Positions 1 to 6,569 of a stretch of 11,962 bases of DNA are shown piece after piece. Source of the DNA: JANYBV01 sp043763155 (lineage in GTDB: Bacteria > Pseudomonadota > Alphaproteobacteria > Rickettsiales > SXRF01); contig JAYULW010000015.1 in assembly GCA_043763155.1 (NCBI GenBank), forward strand, positions 1-11,962, read 5' to 3'. Position numbers and translations under genes: made by a program. Positions within the stretch are counted from its first letter, which is position 1; every line of letters begins with the position of its first letter. Under the pieces are notes generated by a model, which made no database searches, was not told the origin of the DNA, and worked only from the letters and a program-made list of their open reading frames with translations.

Positions 1-2
1 GC

Positions 3-1142
3 GTTGTCGTGCTCACCTCCTTCAGCATTTTAACGTACCGCATCATCCACGCCCCCCACTTCTTCACCCGCCGCCGCAGCCTGAAGCAACAGCAAAAAGG
101 CCTCCTCGAACTCACCCACAGCATCGTGGCCCTCGCTGCCGCCGACACGAAGAACGCCGAGCTGCACACCCGCAAAGCCGAAAAGCTGCTGGGCCGCACG
201 CCCCTCACCTTATTGCTCTCCGCGCAAGTCGCCCGCACCCAGGGCGACGAGCTGCGCACCCAAACCCTGCTTGAGCAAATGCTTGAGCACAAAGAAACCG
301 AATATCTCGCCGCCCGCTACTTAAGCGAAACCGCCAGCAAAAAACACCAGCTGCCCAAAGCCCGCGAAATGGCCCAACGCGCCCACGCGCTGAACCCCGT
401 CGGCATGGAAGCGCTCCTAAGCCTGCATATCCGCCTCGGCGAATGGCAACAGGCCATTCTTGCCATCAACAAAGGCCTGCGCAAAGGCCAGATCACCCGC
501 GCAGCCCTGCACCGCTACAAAGGCCTCGTCTTCACCCAACAGGCCCAATCCCTGATGGACGAAGGCCAGGACGAAGCCGCCATCGCCGCAAGCCTGCAGG
601 CCATGAAACAACTGCCGCGATTCATCCCCGTGACGCAAGCCGCCGCGCGCGCCTACATCACCACCCAGCAACAGGCCAAAGCCCTGAAGCTCGTCATCGC
701 CGCATGGAAAAAACAACCGCACATAACCCTTGCCGACCTTTTCCGCAAAGCCGCCGCAAGCCTGCCCAAAGAAAAGCAACTCAAGCTCGCCCGCAAAATG
801 GCCGCGCAAAACCCCAGCGCCTACGCCAGCCACATCCTGCTCGCACAAACCCTCATGGGCAGCGGCCTCTGGAAGGAAGCCCGCGAGCAATTGAAAAAAG
901 CACTCGAACAATCTGAAACCGTGCAAGCCTGCAAGCTGATGGCCGAAATCGAAATGGGCGAGTTCAACGACTACGACGCCAATGGCCGCTGGCTGGGCCG
1001 CAGCACCAGCGCCCAACCCGACGCCACATGGATTTGCTCCAGTTGCGGCGCCGCCACCAAAAACTGGGAAGCCCACTGCCCAAGCTGCTACAGCTTCGAC
1101 ACCCTGGAATGGAAACAGCGCGACCTTACGTTTGTCGCTTAA
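3..1142 (+). CDS. HemY-like TPR membrane protein with C-terminal zinc ribbon (5' partial)
   Basis: The reading frame is open to the left edge, so the N-terminus lies outside the window; the GTG at 9 is probably internal. The visible 377 residues (numbered from that GTG) start with the end of a hydrophobic stretch and a basic patch (RRRSLK). A long alpha-helical region of TPR-like repeats follows, such as the GEWQQAILAINKGL segment. This matches the HemY family: an inner-membrane anchor, then cytoplasmic or periplasmic TPRs, often near heme biosynthesis genes, with unclear biochemical role. The C-terminus carries a CX2C-X10-CX2C zinc ribbon (C343, C346, C357, C360) ending in FDTLEW. As I recall, this ribbon is usual in alphaproteobacterial HemY proteins and resembles the rubredoxin-like end of LapB. 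The TAA stop directly abuts the stop of the convergent lipoprotein gene. The family call is fairly secure; the function is not. Confidence 0.8.
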   Translation, partial: VVVLTSFSILTYRIIHAPHFFTRRRSLKQQQKGLLELTHSIVALAAADTKNAELHTRKAEKLLGRTPLTLLLSAQVARTQGDELRTQTLLEQMLEHKETEYLAARYLSETASKKHQLPKAREMAQRAHALNPVGMEALLSLHIRLGEWQQAILAINKGLRKGQITRAALHRYKGLVFTQQAQSLMDEGQDEAAIAASLQAMKQLPRFIPVTQAAARAYITTQQQAKALKLVIAAWKKQPHITLADLFRKAAASLPKEKQLKLARKMAAQNPSAYASHILLAQTLMGSGLWKEAREQLKKALEQSETVQACKLMAEIEMGEFNDYDANGRWLGRSTSAQPDATWICSSCGAATKNWEAHCPSCYSFDTLEWKQRDLTFVA

Positions 1143-1631
1143 TTATAATTGCGGAGATTGCGAAGGATCGGGTAGCTGCTCATTCAGCGAGTTCGGCAGT
1201 TCCGGCGCGTTGGGGTCTTTAGCATCAGGCTTTTCTTCCTTCGGTGCTTCGCTGAATACCGGCTTGGAACTCGCAATGCGGTTCTCCGGCGCCATGCTCA
1301 TATCCCGCGAAGGCTTCGGCAGAAGCTGCATCACCGGCGGCGGTGGCGGCAGCGCGTCCGTGCCCTGATACGCCACTAAGCGCCCTTCCCAACCCGGCAT
1401 GGGCTGGCGGTAGCACAACACATCGGTCTGCGCGCGGTAACAATAGGTGCTGGCAACGGGCAGCGGCTCGCCCTTATGCTTCGGCGGCGTCATGGCCCAG
1501 TCTTGCACCTTGTACGTCGTTTCATACACGGCATCTTTCACATTATTGGCGATAAAACTGCCGGTCTCCTTCGCGGGCTCACACCCCGAAACCGTCACTA
1601 ACGTCAGAAATACAAAAGAAATTCGCTTCAC
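1143..1631 (-). CDS. small lipoprotein of unknown function
   Basis: Starting at the GTG at 1631 gives 162 residues with a classic lipoprotein signal: basic n-region (KR), hydrophobic core (ISFVFLTLVTV) and lipobox VSGC, so Cys17 should be lipidated by Lgt and cleaved by LspA. The residue after Cys is Glu rather than Asp, which fits the outer membrane by the E. coli rule. An upstream ATG at 1679 is in frame, but it would bury the signal behind 16 extra residues, so I prefer the GTG start. The mature part has a central segment with two close cysteines (CYRAQTDVLCY) followed by a Pro run. The C-terminal third is rich in Pro, Glu, Lys and Asn and probably disordered. The CYR...CY pattern recalls uncharacterised alphaproteobacterial lipoproteins, from memory only. 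It lies 65 bases downstream of the 119-residue gene and may share its transcript. No function can be assigned. Confidence 0.75.
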   Translation of the reverse strand: MKRISFVFLTLVTVSGCEPAKETGSFIANNVKDAVYETTYKVQDWAMTPPKHKGEPLPVASTYCYRAQTDVLCYRQPMPGWEGRLVAYQGTDALPPPPPVMQLLPKPSRDMSMAPENRIASSKPVFSEAPKEEKPDAKDPNAPELPNSLNEQLPDPSQSPQL

Positions 1632-1696
1632 ATGCCAACCTGTTACCGTGAGTCCTGCCCTATACAAAGCAAGCCCCATGCCACGTTAACCAAAGC

Positions 1697-2056
1697 CTAT
1701 TTGCGTTCGCGGCTCGCAGCCTGACCCGCAGCATTGGCCTTATCGTTCAGGCTGTTCATCACCGAATGCAGCTGGTCTTCGGCCACACCGTCTTTCACAA
1801 GGCGGCCATGCAGCTTGCTTGCCGCCCCCTGCACATCGCGCCCAAGCCTGTCCATCATAATGCCCTGGTCCATCGGGTTCACTTCTGAAGCAGGGTGCGA
1901 AGAACTCATATGCTGCGCACCGCGCACCTCATAAGCAACCACCGCCGCTTCCAGCGCTTGATATTCGGGAAGCTTTACCGCTTCCTTCACCAAAGCGTCC
2001 ATCGCCTTGGTTTCTGCGCGGCGCGTGGCACCCAAACTATCGCTAAACGACTTCAT
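1697..2056 (-). CDS. hypothetical protein, 119 residues
   Basis: This is an unrecognised small protein. Its ATG is preceded by a strong Shine-Dalgarno, AGGAGAA at 2067-2061 (minus strand), with the GGAG core 6 bases from the start. That supports a real gene. The protein has no signal peptide, membrane segment or cysteine. It is rich in Ala, Lys, Glu, Ser and Met and appears mostly helical, with a Met/His/Ser-rich middle (residues about 48-70: HMSSSHP, NPMDQGIMMDRLG) and a charged, Ala-rich end (AASRERK). It is probably a soluble cytoplasmic protein. It lies downstream of gatB on the same strand, behind a probable terminator, and upstream of the lipoprotein gene. Its base composition matches the surrounding genes. 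I cannot assign a function. Confidence 0.7.
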   Translation of the reverse strand: MKSFSDSLGATRRAETKAMDALVKEAVKLPEYQALEAAVVAYEVRGAQHMSSSHPASEVNPMDQGIMMDRLGRDVQGAASKLHGRLVKDGVAEDQLHSVMNSLNDKANAAGQAASRERK

Positions 2057-2060
2057 GGCC

Positions 2061-2067
2061 TTCTCCT
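2061..2067 (-). promoter_or_regulatory. Shine-Dalgarno of the 119-residue gene
   Basis: The minus strand reads AGGAGAAGGCC directly before the ATG at 2056. It is among the clearest ribosome binding sites in the window and fixes the start of the small unknown gene. Confidence 0.7.
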
Positions 2068-2097
2068 ATTTGTTACAAACACAGCTAAGCCTACAGG

Positions 2098-2123
2098 AAA
2101 AAACCTATTTTCCGGTTAACAGG
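2098..2123 (-). terminator. probable intrinsic terminator after gatB
   Basis: Read on the minus strand just downstream of the gatB stop, CCTGTT (2123-2118) can pair with AATAGG (2109-2104) across an 8-base loop, with one G-U pair. TTTTTT (2103-2098) follows immediately. The six-base U-tract is convincing; the short, AT-containing stem is weak, so termination may be partial. It would separate the gatCAB transcript from the downstream 119-residue gene and lipoprotein gene. Confidence 0.5.
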
Positions 2124-2136
2124 ATTAAGCCTATGA

Positions 2137-3624
2137 TTAAGAAAGCTTTTGTTTCAGCAAATCATTCACGGCAGCGGGGTTTGCCTTGCCGCCGGACTGC
2201 TTCATCACCTGCCCTACAAAGAAGCCAAACAGCTTATCTTTGCCGCTGCGATACTCCGAAACCTTATCCGGGTTCGCCGCCATCACCTCGTCAATCACCT
2301 TCTCGATCGCGCCCGTGTCGGTCACTTGCTTCATGCCCCTGCTACCAACAATACTCGCAGCAGTTTCACCTTCTTCGCACATTATTTGGAGAACATCCTT
2401 AGCAATCTTTCCAGAAATAGTGTTGTTCTCAATTAATTCTATAAGACCACTTAGCATTTTTGGAGTGACTTCTTTGTACTGAACAGCCTTCATGGAGTCC
2501 AAAGAAGCTCCTGTAAATGTTGCAGCAGCAGCTTTTTTTCGCGCCCAATATTCATTAATCATCCAATTAGCAGCTAACTTAGGATCATGATTACCTTGTA
2601 ATAATTCTTCGTAATAATCACCATATTCCTGCTCGGCCACAATCACGCCCGCATCATACGCCGACAAACCAAACTTCTCGATATAGCGCTGCTTGCGCTC
2701 ATCGGGCAATTCCGGCAGCGATCTTGCAATCGCATCCACATACTCCTGCGTGATCACCAGCGGCAACAAATCCGGGTCGGGGAAATAGCGGTAATCATGC
2801 GCGTCTTCCTTGGTGCGCATGGTGCGGGTTTCACCCTTGGTGGAATCAAACAGGCGCGTTTCCTGATTAATCGTGCCACCGCTTTCCAAAATCTCAACCT
2901 GGCGCATCGCCTCAAACTCAATGGCCTTGTGCAGGAAGCGAATGGAATTCACGTTCTTGATTTCGCAGCGCGTGCCTAGCTCTGCGCCCACTTTGCGCAC
3001 CGACACGTTAGCGTCGCAGCGCATGGAACCTTTTTCCATATCGCCGTCGCACGAACCGATATAACGCACAATCGCGCGCAGTTTCTTCAAATACGCCGCC
3101 GCCTCGTCCGCCGAGCGCATATCAGGTTCCGACACGATTTCCATCAGCGCCACGCCCGCACGGTTCAAATCAATATAGCTGAACTTGGGGTTATATTCAT
3201 GAAGCGACTTACCAGCGTCCTGCTCCACATGAATACGCGTAACACCCACCTTCTTCACCTCACCACCGGGCATATCCAAAAGGATTTCGCCCTTGCCCAC
3301 AATCGGGTCAAGAAACTGCGAAATCTGGTAGCCCTGCGGAAGGTCAGGATAAAAATAATTCTTACGGTCGAAAATCGAACGCAGATTCACCTGCGCCTTA
3401 ATGGCAAGGCCCGTGCGCACCGCATGTTCAATCGCCTTCTCGTTAATCACCGGCAGCATTCCCGGCATGCCTGCGTCCACGAACGCCACGTTCTGGTTCG
3501 GCTCATTGCCAAACTGGGTGGAAGCCCCGGAAAACAATTTCGAGTGGGTGGTAATCTGGGCGTGAACTTCCAGCCCGATCACAATTTCCCAGTCGCCCGT
3601 ATTGCCCTTAATCAACTGCGCCAT
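2137..3624 (-). CDS. gatB: Asp-tRNA(Asn)/Glu-tRNA(Gln) amidotransferase subunit B
   Basis: GatB recognises misacylated Glu-tRNA(Gln) or Asp-tRNA(Asn) and activates it with ATP, receiving ammonia tunnelled from GatA in the cytoplasmic GatCAB complex. The 495 residues are full length for the family. Recognisable blocks are EIVIGLEVHAQ (13-23), FYPDLPQGYQISQ (91-103), the signature region LNRAGVALMEIVSEPD (153-168), MRCDANVSVR (201-210) and EIKNVNS (221-227), then the helical domain (roughly 295-400). The YqeY-like tail ends in DKLFGFFVGQVMKQSGGKANP. ATG at 3624 is 7 bases after the methyltransferase stop; GAG in that gap is the only Shine-Dalgarno-like sequence, suggesting translational coupling. 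Codons for residues about 331-428 are strikingly AT-rich compared with the rest of the gene, while the reading frame and conserved ISGKIAKDV motif remain intact. Confidence 0.97.
   Translation of the reverse strand: MAQLIKGNTGDWEIVIGLEVHAQITTHSKLFSGASTQFGNEPNQNVAFVDAGMPGMLPVINEKAIEHAVRTGLAIKAQVNLRSIFDRKNYFYPDLPQGYQISQFLDPIVGKGEILLDMPGGEVKKVGVTRIHVEQDAGKSLHEYNPKFSYIDLNRAGVALMEIVSEPDMRSADEAAAYLKKLRAIVRYIGSCDGDMEKGSMRCDANVSVRKVGAELGTRCEIKNVNSIRFLHKAIEFEAMRQVEILESGGTINQETRLFDSTKGETRTMRTKEDAHDYRYFPDPDLLPLVITQEYVDAIARSLPELPDERKQRYIEKFGLSAYDAGVIVAEQEYGDYYEELLQGNHDPKLAANWMINEYWARKKAAAATFTGASLDSMKAVQYKEVTPKMLSGLIELIENNTISGKIAKDVLQIMCEEGETAASIVGSRGMKQVTDTGAIEKVIDEVMAANPDKVSEYRSGKDKLFGFFVGQVMKQSGGKANPAAVNDLLKQKLS
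2341..2632 (-). other. AT-rich compositional patch inside gatB
   Basis: Bases 2401-2630 contain 83 G/C out of 230 (36 percent). The 60-base blocks on either side, 2281-2340 and 2641-2700, have 35/60 and 32/60. Codons in the patch favour A/T at the third position: Leu is often TTA and Asn mostly AAT, against CTG/CTC and AAC in neighbouring genes. The edge near 2630 is sharp; the other lies somewhere between 2335 and 2400. There is no frameshift. Recombination with an AT-rich relative's gatB is one reading; an assembly chimera or selection on the mRNA are others. Confidence 0.75.
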
Positions 3625-3631
3625 GATGAAC

Positions 3632-4252
3632 TCAAATTAAAGTGATGAAATGGGGAAGAAAGCCATGCGCCTGCAACAATTGCAGCAATTCAAAGCACGG
3701 CCACGGAATGAAAAACGCCAAAGCGTCCAGCATCGTATGGCGAATAAAATACGGGCGCACCACGATTTCCGCAGGTTCGCTCCACAGCGCCATCCTCGGA
3801 AACCAGCGCGGCACTTCCGCCTTATAGCGCATATACGGCTCACCGAATTTCTGCTCCAGATAACCTTCTTCGCGCGCCACAACACTTTTGTAATACACGA
3901 TGAAACCACCCACCAGCAGCGCCAGAATCGAAAAACGCCCCGACTGCAAACCAATCCCCACCAGCCCAAGGAACGAAAACACATACAGCGGATTGCGCAC
4001 CACCGAAAACGGGCCGTCGCGCACCACGCGCTCATTTTTAATGCCGCCGATAAACGCCGAGCAATAGGTGCGCCCCAGCACACACGCAACGGTCAGGAAG
4101 AACCCCGCCCATTCCATCGTTTCCTGCTGCCAGCCATCGTCTTGCAATTTGCTGATGGAAAAAACGATCAGCGGAATCATGAACACCACAAACCAGCGGC
4201 TATGGCGCTGGCGCGCTTTAAGCAGCGTTACAGGTGCGGTAGTTGCGCTCAT
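3632..4252 (-). CDS. ICMT/PEMT-type membrane methyltransferase
   Basis: This 206-residue multi-pass membrane protein belongs to the isoprenylcysteine carboxyl methyltransferase / phospholipid methyltransferase superfamily, which uses S-adenosylmethionine. Diagnostic motifs are GPFSVVRNPLY (80-90) and the later block with REE (127-129), LEQKFGEPYMRY (132-143) and VPRWFP (147-152). Hydrophobic segments lie at about 20-34, 48-62, 90-121 and 175-195. The last follows the catalytic block and, with the surrounding 50 residues, is a C-terminal extension. The ATG at 4252 overlaps the gatA stop by four bases (ATGA), and GGAGAAAG inside the gatA end serves as ribosome binding site, so translation is probably coupled to gatA. 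The substrate cannot be read from sequence; in bacteria it could be a lipid or another hydrophobic compound. A link to amidotransferase function is not evident. Confidence 0.85.
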   Translation of the reverse strand: MSATTAPVTLLKARQRHSRWFVVFMIPLIVFSISKLQDDGWQQETMEWAGFFLTVACVLGRTYCSAFIGGIKNERVVRDGPFSVVRNPLYVFSFLGLVGIGLQSGRFSILALLVGGFIVYYKSVVAREEGYLEQKFGEPYMRYKAEVPRWFPRMALWSEPAEIVVRPYFIRHTMLDALAFFIPWPCFELLQLLQAHGFLPHFITLI

Positions 4253-5715
4253 ACGGCTTTCTCCTTAAACCCAATCGCCGTTTCCAGCGCATAGGCCACA
4301 TTTAATACGGTCTCTTCGTCAAACGCCTTGCCGATAAGCTGCAAGCCCAGCGGCAACCCGTCCTTGTTCACGCCCCCCGGAATCGAAATCCCCGGCAGGC
4401 CCGCAAGCGAAGTAGGCACGGTAAACACGTCGTTCAAATACATCTCCACCGGGTTGCTCGGCTTATAATCAAAACCAAAAGCAGCGCTCGGCGCGGTGGG
4501 CGTCAAAATCGCATCCACCTTCTCGAATGCCTGATTAAAATCATCGCGGATCAACCAGCGTACGCGCTGCGCTTTTTTGTAATACGCATCGTAATACCCG
4601 GCCGAAAGCACATACGTCCCGATCATGATACGGCGCTTCACTTCCGCGCCAAAACCTTCCGCGCGGGTGCGCTCATACATGCCGTTCAGCGAACCGTTTT
4701 CCGGCATCACGCGCAATCCATAGCGAACCCCGTCATAGCGTGCAAGGTTGGAAGAACATTCCGCCGGAGCCACGATATAATAGGTCGCCAGCGCATACTT
4801 GGTGTGCGGAAGCGTTATATCCACCACCTCGGCGCCAGCGTCTTTCAGCAGCTGAATCCCCTTGTCCCACATCGCAAGAATTTCCGGGTTAATCCCATCC
4901 GGGCAATACTCTTTAGGAATACCAATCTTCTTGCCCTTGATGTTACCCGTCAGCGCCTTCTCAAAATCCGGCACCGCAAGCTTGGACGAAGTCGAATCCT
5001 TGGCATCATGCCCGCACATCACGTTCAGCATAATCGCCGCGTCGCGCACCGTGCGTGTAAGCGGCCCTGCCTGATCAAGCGAGCTGGCAAACGCAACCAC
5101 ACCCCAGCGCGAACAGCGCCCATAGGTCGGCTTAATCCCCACAATACCGCAGAACGACGCAGGCTGGCGAATCGAGCCGCCCGTATCCGTGCCCAGCGCA
5201 ACCGGGCATAAATTGGAAGCAACCGCAGACGCCGAACCACCCGAAGACCCACCGGGCACTAAGGGTTGGCCGTCTTTTTTCCACGGGCTTTTCACCGGGC
5301 CGTAATAGCTGGTAAGGTTGGCCGAACCCATCGCGAATTCGTCGAGGTTCAGCTTGCCCAGCATCACCCCGCCCTGCTCCCAGCACTTGGCTGTGATGGT
5401 GGATTCATACTCAGGCTTGAACCCGTCGAGGATGTGCGAAGCCGCCGTCGTCAGCACCCCCTTGGTGCAAAACAAATCCTTCACCCCAACCGGCACACCT
5501 TCAATCAACCCGGCTTTGCCCGACGCGATCTTCGCATCCGCAGCCTTCGCCATCGTGGTCGCCACATCGCGGGTAATGGTGATGAAGCTGTTATAATAGC
5601 CGTTGGTTTTTTCAATTTCATCCACATGCGCTGTCGCCAGCTCCACAGCGGAAAACTTCTTAGCGCGAAGCCCGTCGCGCATCTCGGCAAGGGTAAGGGA
5701 GCGTAAATCAGACAT
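4249..5715 (-). CDS. gatA: Asp-tRNA(Asn)/Glu-tRNA(Gln) amidotransferase subunit A
   Basis: GatA is the glutaminase subunit of GatCAB: it hydrolyses glutamine and passes ammonia to GatB. The 488-residue protein is a full-length amidase-signature enzyme. The Ser-cisSer-Lys triad is visible as K79 (VGVKDLF), S157 (in PGGSSGGSAS) and S181 (DTGGSIRQPAS), with the 24-residue serine spacing expected for the family. Other family blocks are GKLNLDEFAMGS (120-131), KPTYGR (195-200) and the C-terminal LPGISIPGG with GLPLGLQLIG. The start lies two bases after the gatC stop, and the end overlaps the methyltransferase start by four bases. The gene is intact, with composition like its neighbours. Confidence 0.97.
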   Translation of the reverse strand: MSDLRSLTLAEMRDGLRAKKFSAVELATAHVDEIEKTNGYYNSFITITRDVATTMAKAADAKIASGKAGLIEGVPVGVKDLFCTKGVLTTAASHILDGFKPEYESTITAKCWEQGGVMLGKLNLDEFAMGSANLTSYYGPVKSPWKKDGQPLVPGGSSGGSASAVASNLCPVALGTDTGGSIRQPASFCGIVGIKPTYGRCSRWGVVAFASSLDQAGPLTRTVRDAAIMLNVMCGHDAKDSTSSKLAVPDFEKALTGNIKGKKIGIPKEYCPDGINPEILAMWDKGIQLLKDAGAEVVDITLPHTKYALATYYIVAPAECSSNLARYDGVRYGLRVMPENGSLNGMYERTRAEGFGAEVKRRIMIGTYVLSAGYYDAYYKKAQRVRWLIRDDFNQAFEKVDAILTPTAPSAAFGFDYKPSNPVEMYLNDVFTVPTSLAGLPGISIPGGVNKDGLPLGLQLIGKAFDEETVLNVAYALETAIGFKEKAV

Positions 5716-5717
5716 AG

Positions 5718-6005
5718 CTACTCCATCACCTTAGGCACAACGAAACAGCCATAATCGCTGGTCGGTGCATTTTTCACGACCGATTCGGCCTGATTGCCGT
5801 CGGTAACAACGTCTTTGCGCCACGGCAGGGTCACGTCGGAAACCGACGTCAGCATCGGCACATTATCGGTGGGCACTTCGCTGAGCTGCTCCATCCAGTT
5901 GAGAATGCCGGAAATTTCCTTCGCATAATGCTCTTTGTCGGCATCGCTCACTTCGATGCGGGCCAGCCGTGCGATCTTGGCCACGGCCTGCTTGTCCAGA
6001 ATCAT
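5718..6005 (-). CDS. gatC: Asp-tRNA(Asn)/Glu-tRNA(Gln) amidotransferase subunit C
   Basis: GatC is the small subunit that wraps between GatA and GatB and stabilises the complex. The 95 residues match the family in length and pattern: an N-terminal helical part (VAKIARLARIEVS, then ILNWMEQLSEV), a central NVPMLTSVSD segment, RKDVV, and a C-terminal block NAP...FVVPKV that normally inserts between the partner subunits. An AAGGG Shine-Dalgarno sits about 8 bases before the ATG at 6005. It is the first gene of the tight gatC-gatA-methyltransferase-gatB group and faces ruvX across a short divergent control region. Confidence 0.96.
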   Translation of the reverse strand: MILDKQAVAKIARLARIEVSDADKEHYAKEISGILNWMEQLSEVPTDNVPMLTSVSDVTLPWRKDVVTDGNQAESVVKNAPTSDYGCFVVPKVME

Positions 6006-6042
6006 AAATAACCCTTGCTATATAATAAGAAGGACGTTTCTA
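6006..6042. promoter_or_regulatory. AT-rich divergent promoter region of gatC and ruvX
   Basis: The strip between gatC and ruvX carries TATAAT at 6021-6026 on the plus strand, a perfect -10 hexamer but without a good -35 upstream. On the minus strand TTGCAT (6048-6043) and TTATAT (6025-6020) lie 17 bases apart. The two -10 candidates overlap, so only one polymerase could occupy the site at once. Both predicted transcription starts fall at or inside a ribosome binding site: about 6013 for gatC, inside its AAGGG, and about 6033 for ruvX, inside the AAGGA of the short upstream frame. The exact assignment is therefore doubtful. Confidence 0.35.
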
Positions 6043-6099
6043 ATGCAACCTTCAGGGAAAGACAAGCAAATCACCAACACACTAAGAAATATATGTTAA
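6043..6099 (+). CDS. possible 18-residue leader peptide upstream of ruvX
   Basis: A short frame, ATG at 6043 to TAA at 6097-6099, encodes MQPSGKDKQITNTLRNIC. It has a better Shine-Dalgarno (AAGGA at 6030-6034, 8 bases spacing) than ruvX itself. It ends just after the ruvX ATG at 6093 (ATGTTAA), so terminating ribosomes could restart at ruvX. It might instead be chance: the frame is short, and the best -10 (6021-6026) would place the transcript start inside its ribosome binding site. Confidence 0.3.
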   Translation: MQPSGKDKQITNTLRNIC

Positions 6100-6560
6100 T
6101 CGAGGTCGCCGCCGAGTTCACCGCCCTCCTGCCCGCACACGCCCGCGTGCTGGGCCTCGACGTGGGCGAAACCACCATCGGCCTTGCGCTGTCTGATTTG
6201 ATGCGCGGCATCGCAAGCCCGCTGGAAACCATCAACCGCACCAAATTCACCAAGGATGTGGCCCAGCTCAAAGCCATCACCGACAAGCATAAAATCGTGG
6301 GCCTTATCATCGGCTGGCCCGTAAACATGGACGGAAGCCTCGGCCCCCGCGCCCAGTCCACCCGCACCTTCACCAGCAATATTTCAAAGCATATCGCCCT
6401 GCCCATGCTCTTCTGGGACGAGCGCATGAGCACCATGGCCGTCGAGCGCACCATGCTCGCCGCCGACCTCTCGCGCGAACGCCGCGCACAACTGGTAGAC
6501 AAACTGGCCGCAAGCTATATGCTGCAGGGGTATTTGGATAGTAGCCGACATAACGTGTAG
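6093..6560 (+). CDS. ruvX: RuvX/YqgF family resolvase-like nuclease
   Basis: YqgF proteins have an RNase H-like fold. They are described as Holliday junction resolvase-like and, in E. coli, as needed for 16S rRNA 5'-end processing. Starting at ATG 6093 gives 155 residues, close to the family norm. Motifs are GLDVGETTIGLALSD (21-35) with D23, GWPVNMDGS (74-82; the usual second residue is Leu), FWDERMSTMAVE (107-118) with E110, and LVDKLAASYMLQ (134-145) with D136. D23, E110 and D136 are the expected acidic metal-binding set. The frame extends upstream to an ATG at 6015, but those 26 residues are Lys/Asn/Gln-rich, lack family character and would begin inside the promoter-like region. Only a weak purine run precedes 6093, so coupling to the short upstream frame is possible. 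plsY follows after nine bases. Confidence 0.93.
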   Translation: MLIEVAAEFTALLPAHARVLGLDVGETTIGLALSDLMRGIASPLETINRTKFTKDVAQLKAITDKHKIVGLIIGWPVNMDGSLGPRAQSTRTFTSNISKHIALPMLFWDERMSTMAVERTMLAADLSRERRAQLVDKLAASYMLQGYLDSSRHNV

Positions 6561-6569
6561 AACCTTAAT

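Noticed and set aside
417..1076. 219-codon minus-strand frame opposite the HemY-like gene
   Set aside because: Low-complexity Gly/Ala/Phe composition and full overlap with a recognisable TPR and zinc-ribbon gene.
1632..1679. Upstream ATG at 1679 for the lipoprotein
   Set aside because: It would place 16 residues before the n-region of a textbook lipoprotein signal peptide. GTG 1631 gives a normal signal.
6015..6092. 26-residue N-terminal extension of ruvX from ATG 6015
   Set aside because: The extension is polar, unlike the family, and would start within the promoter-like AT-rich strip. The normal family length fits ATG 6093.
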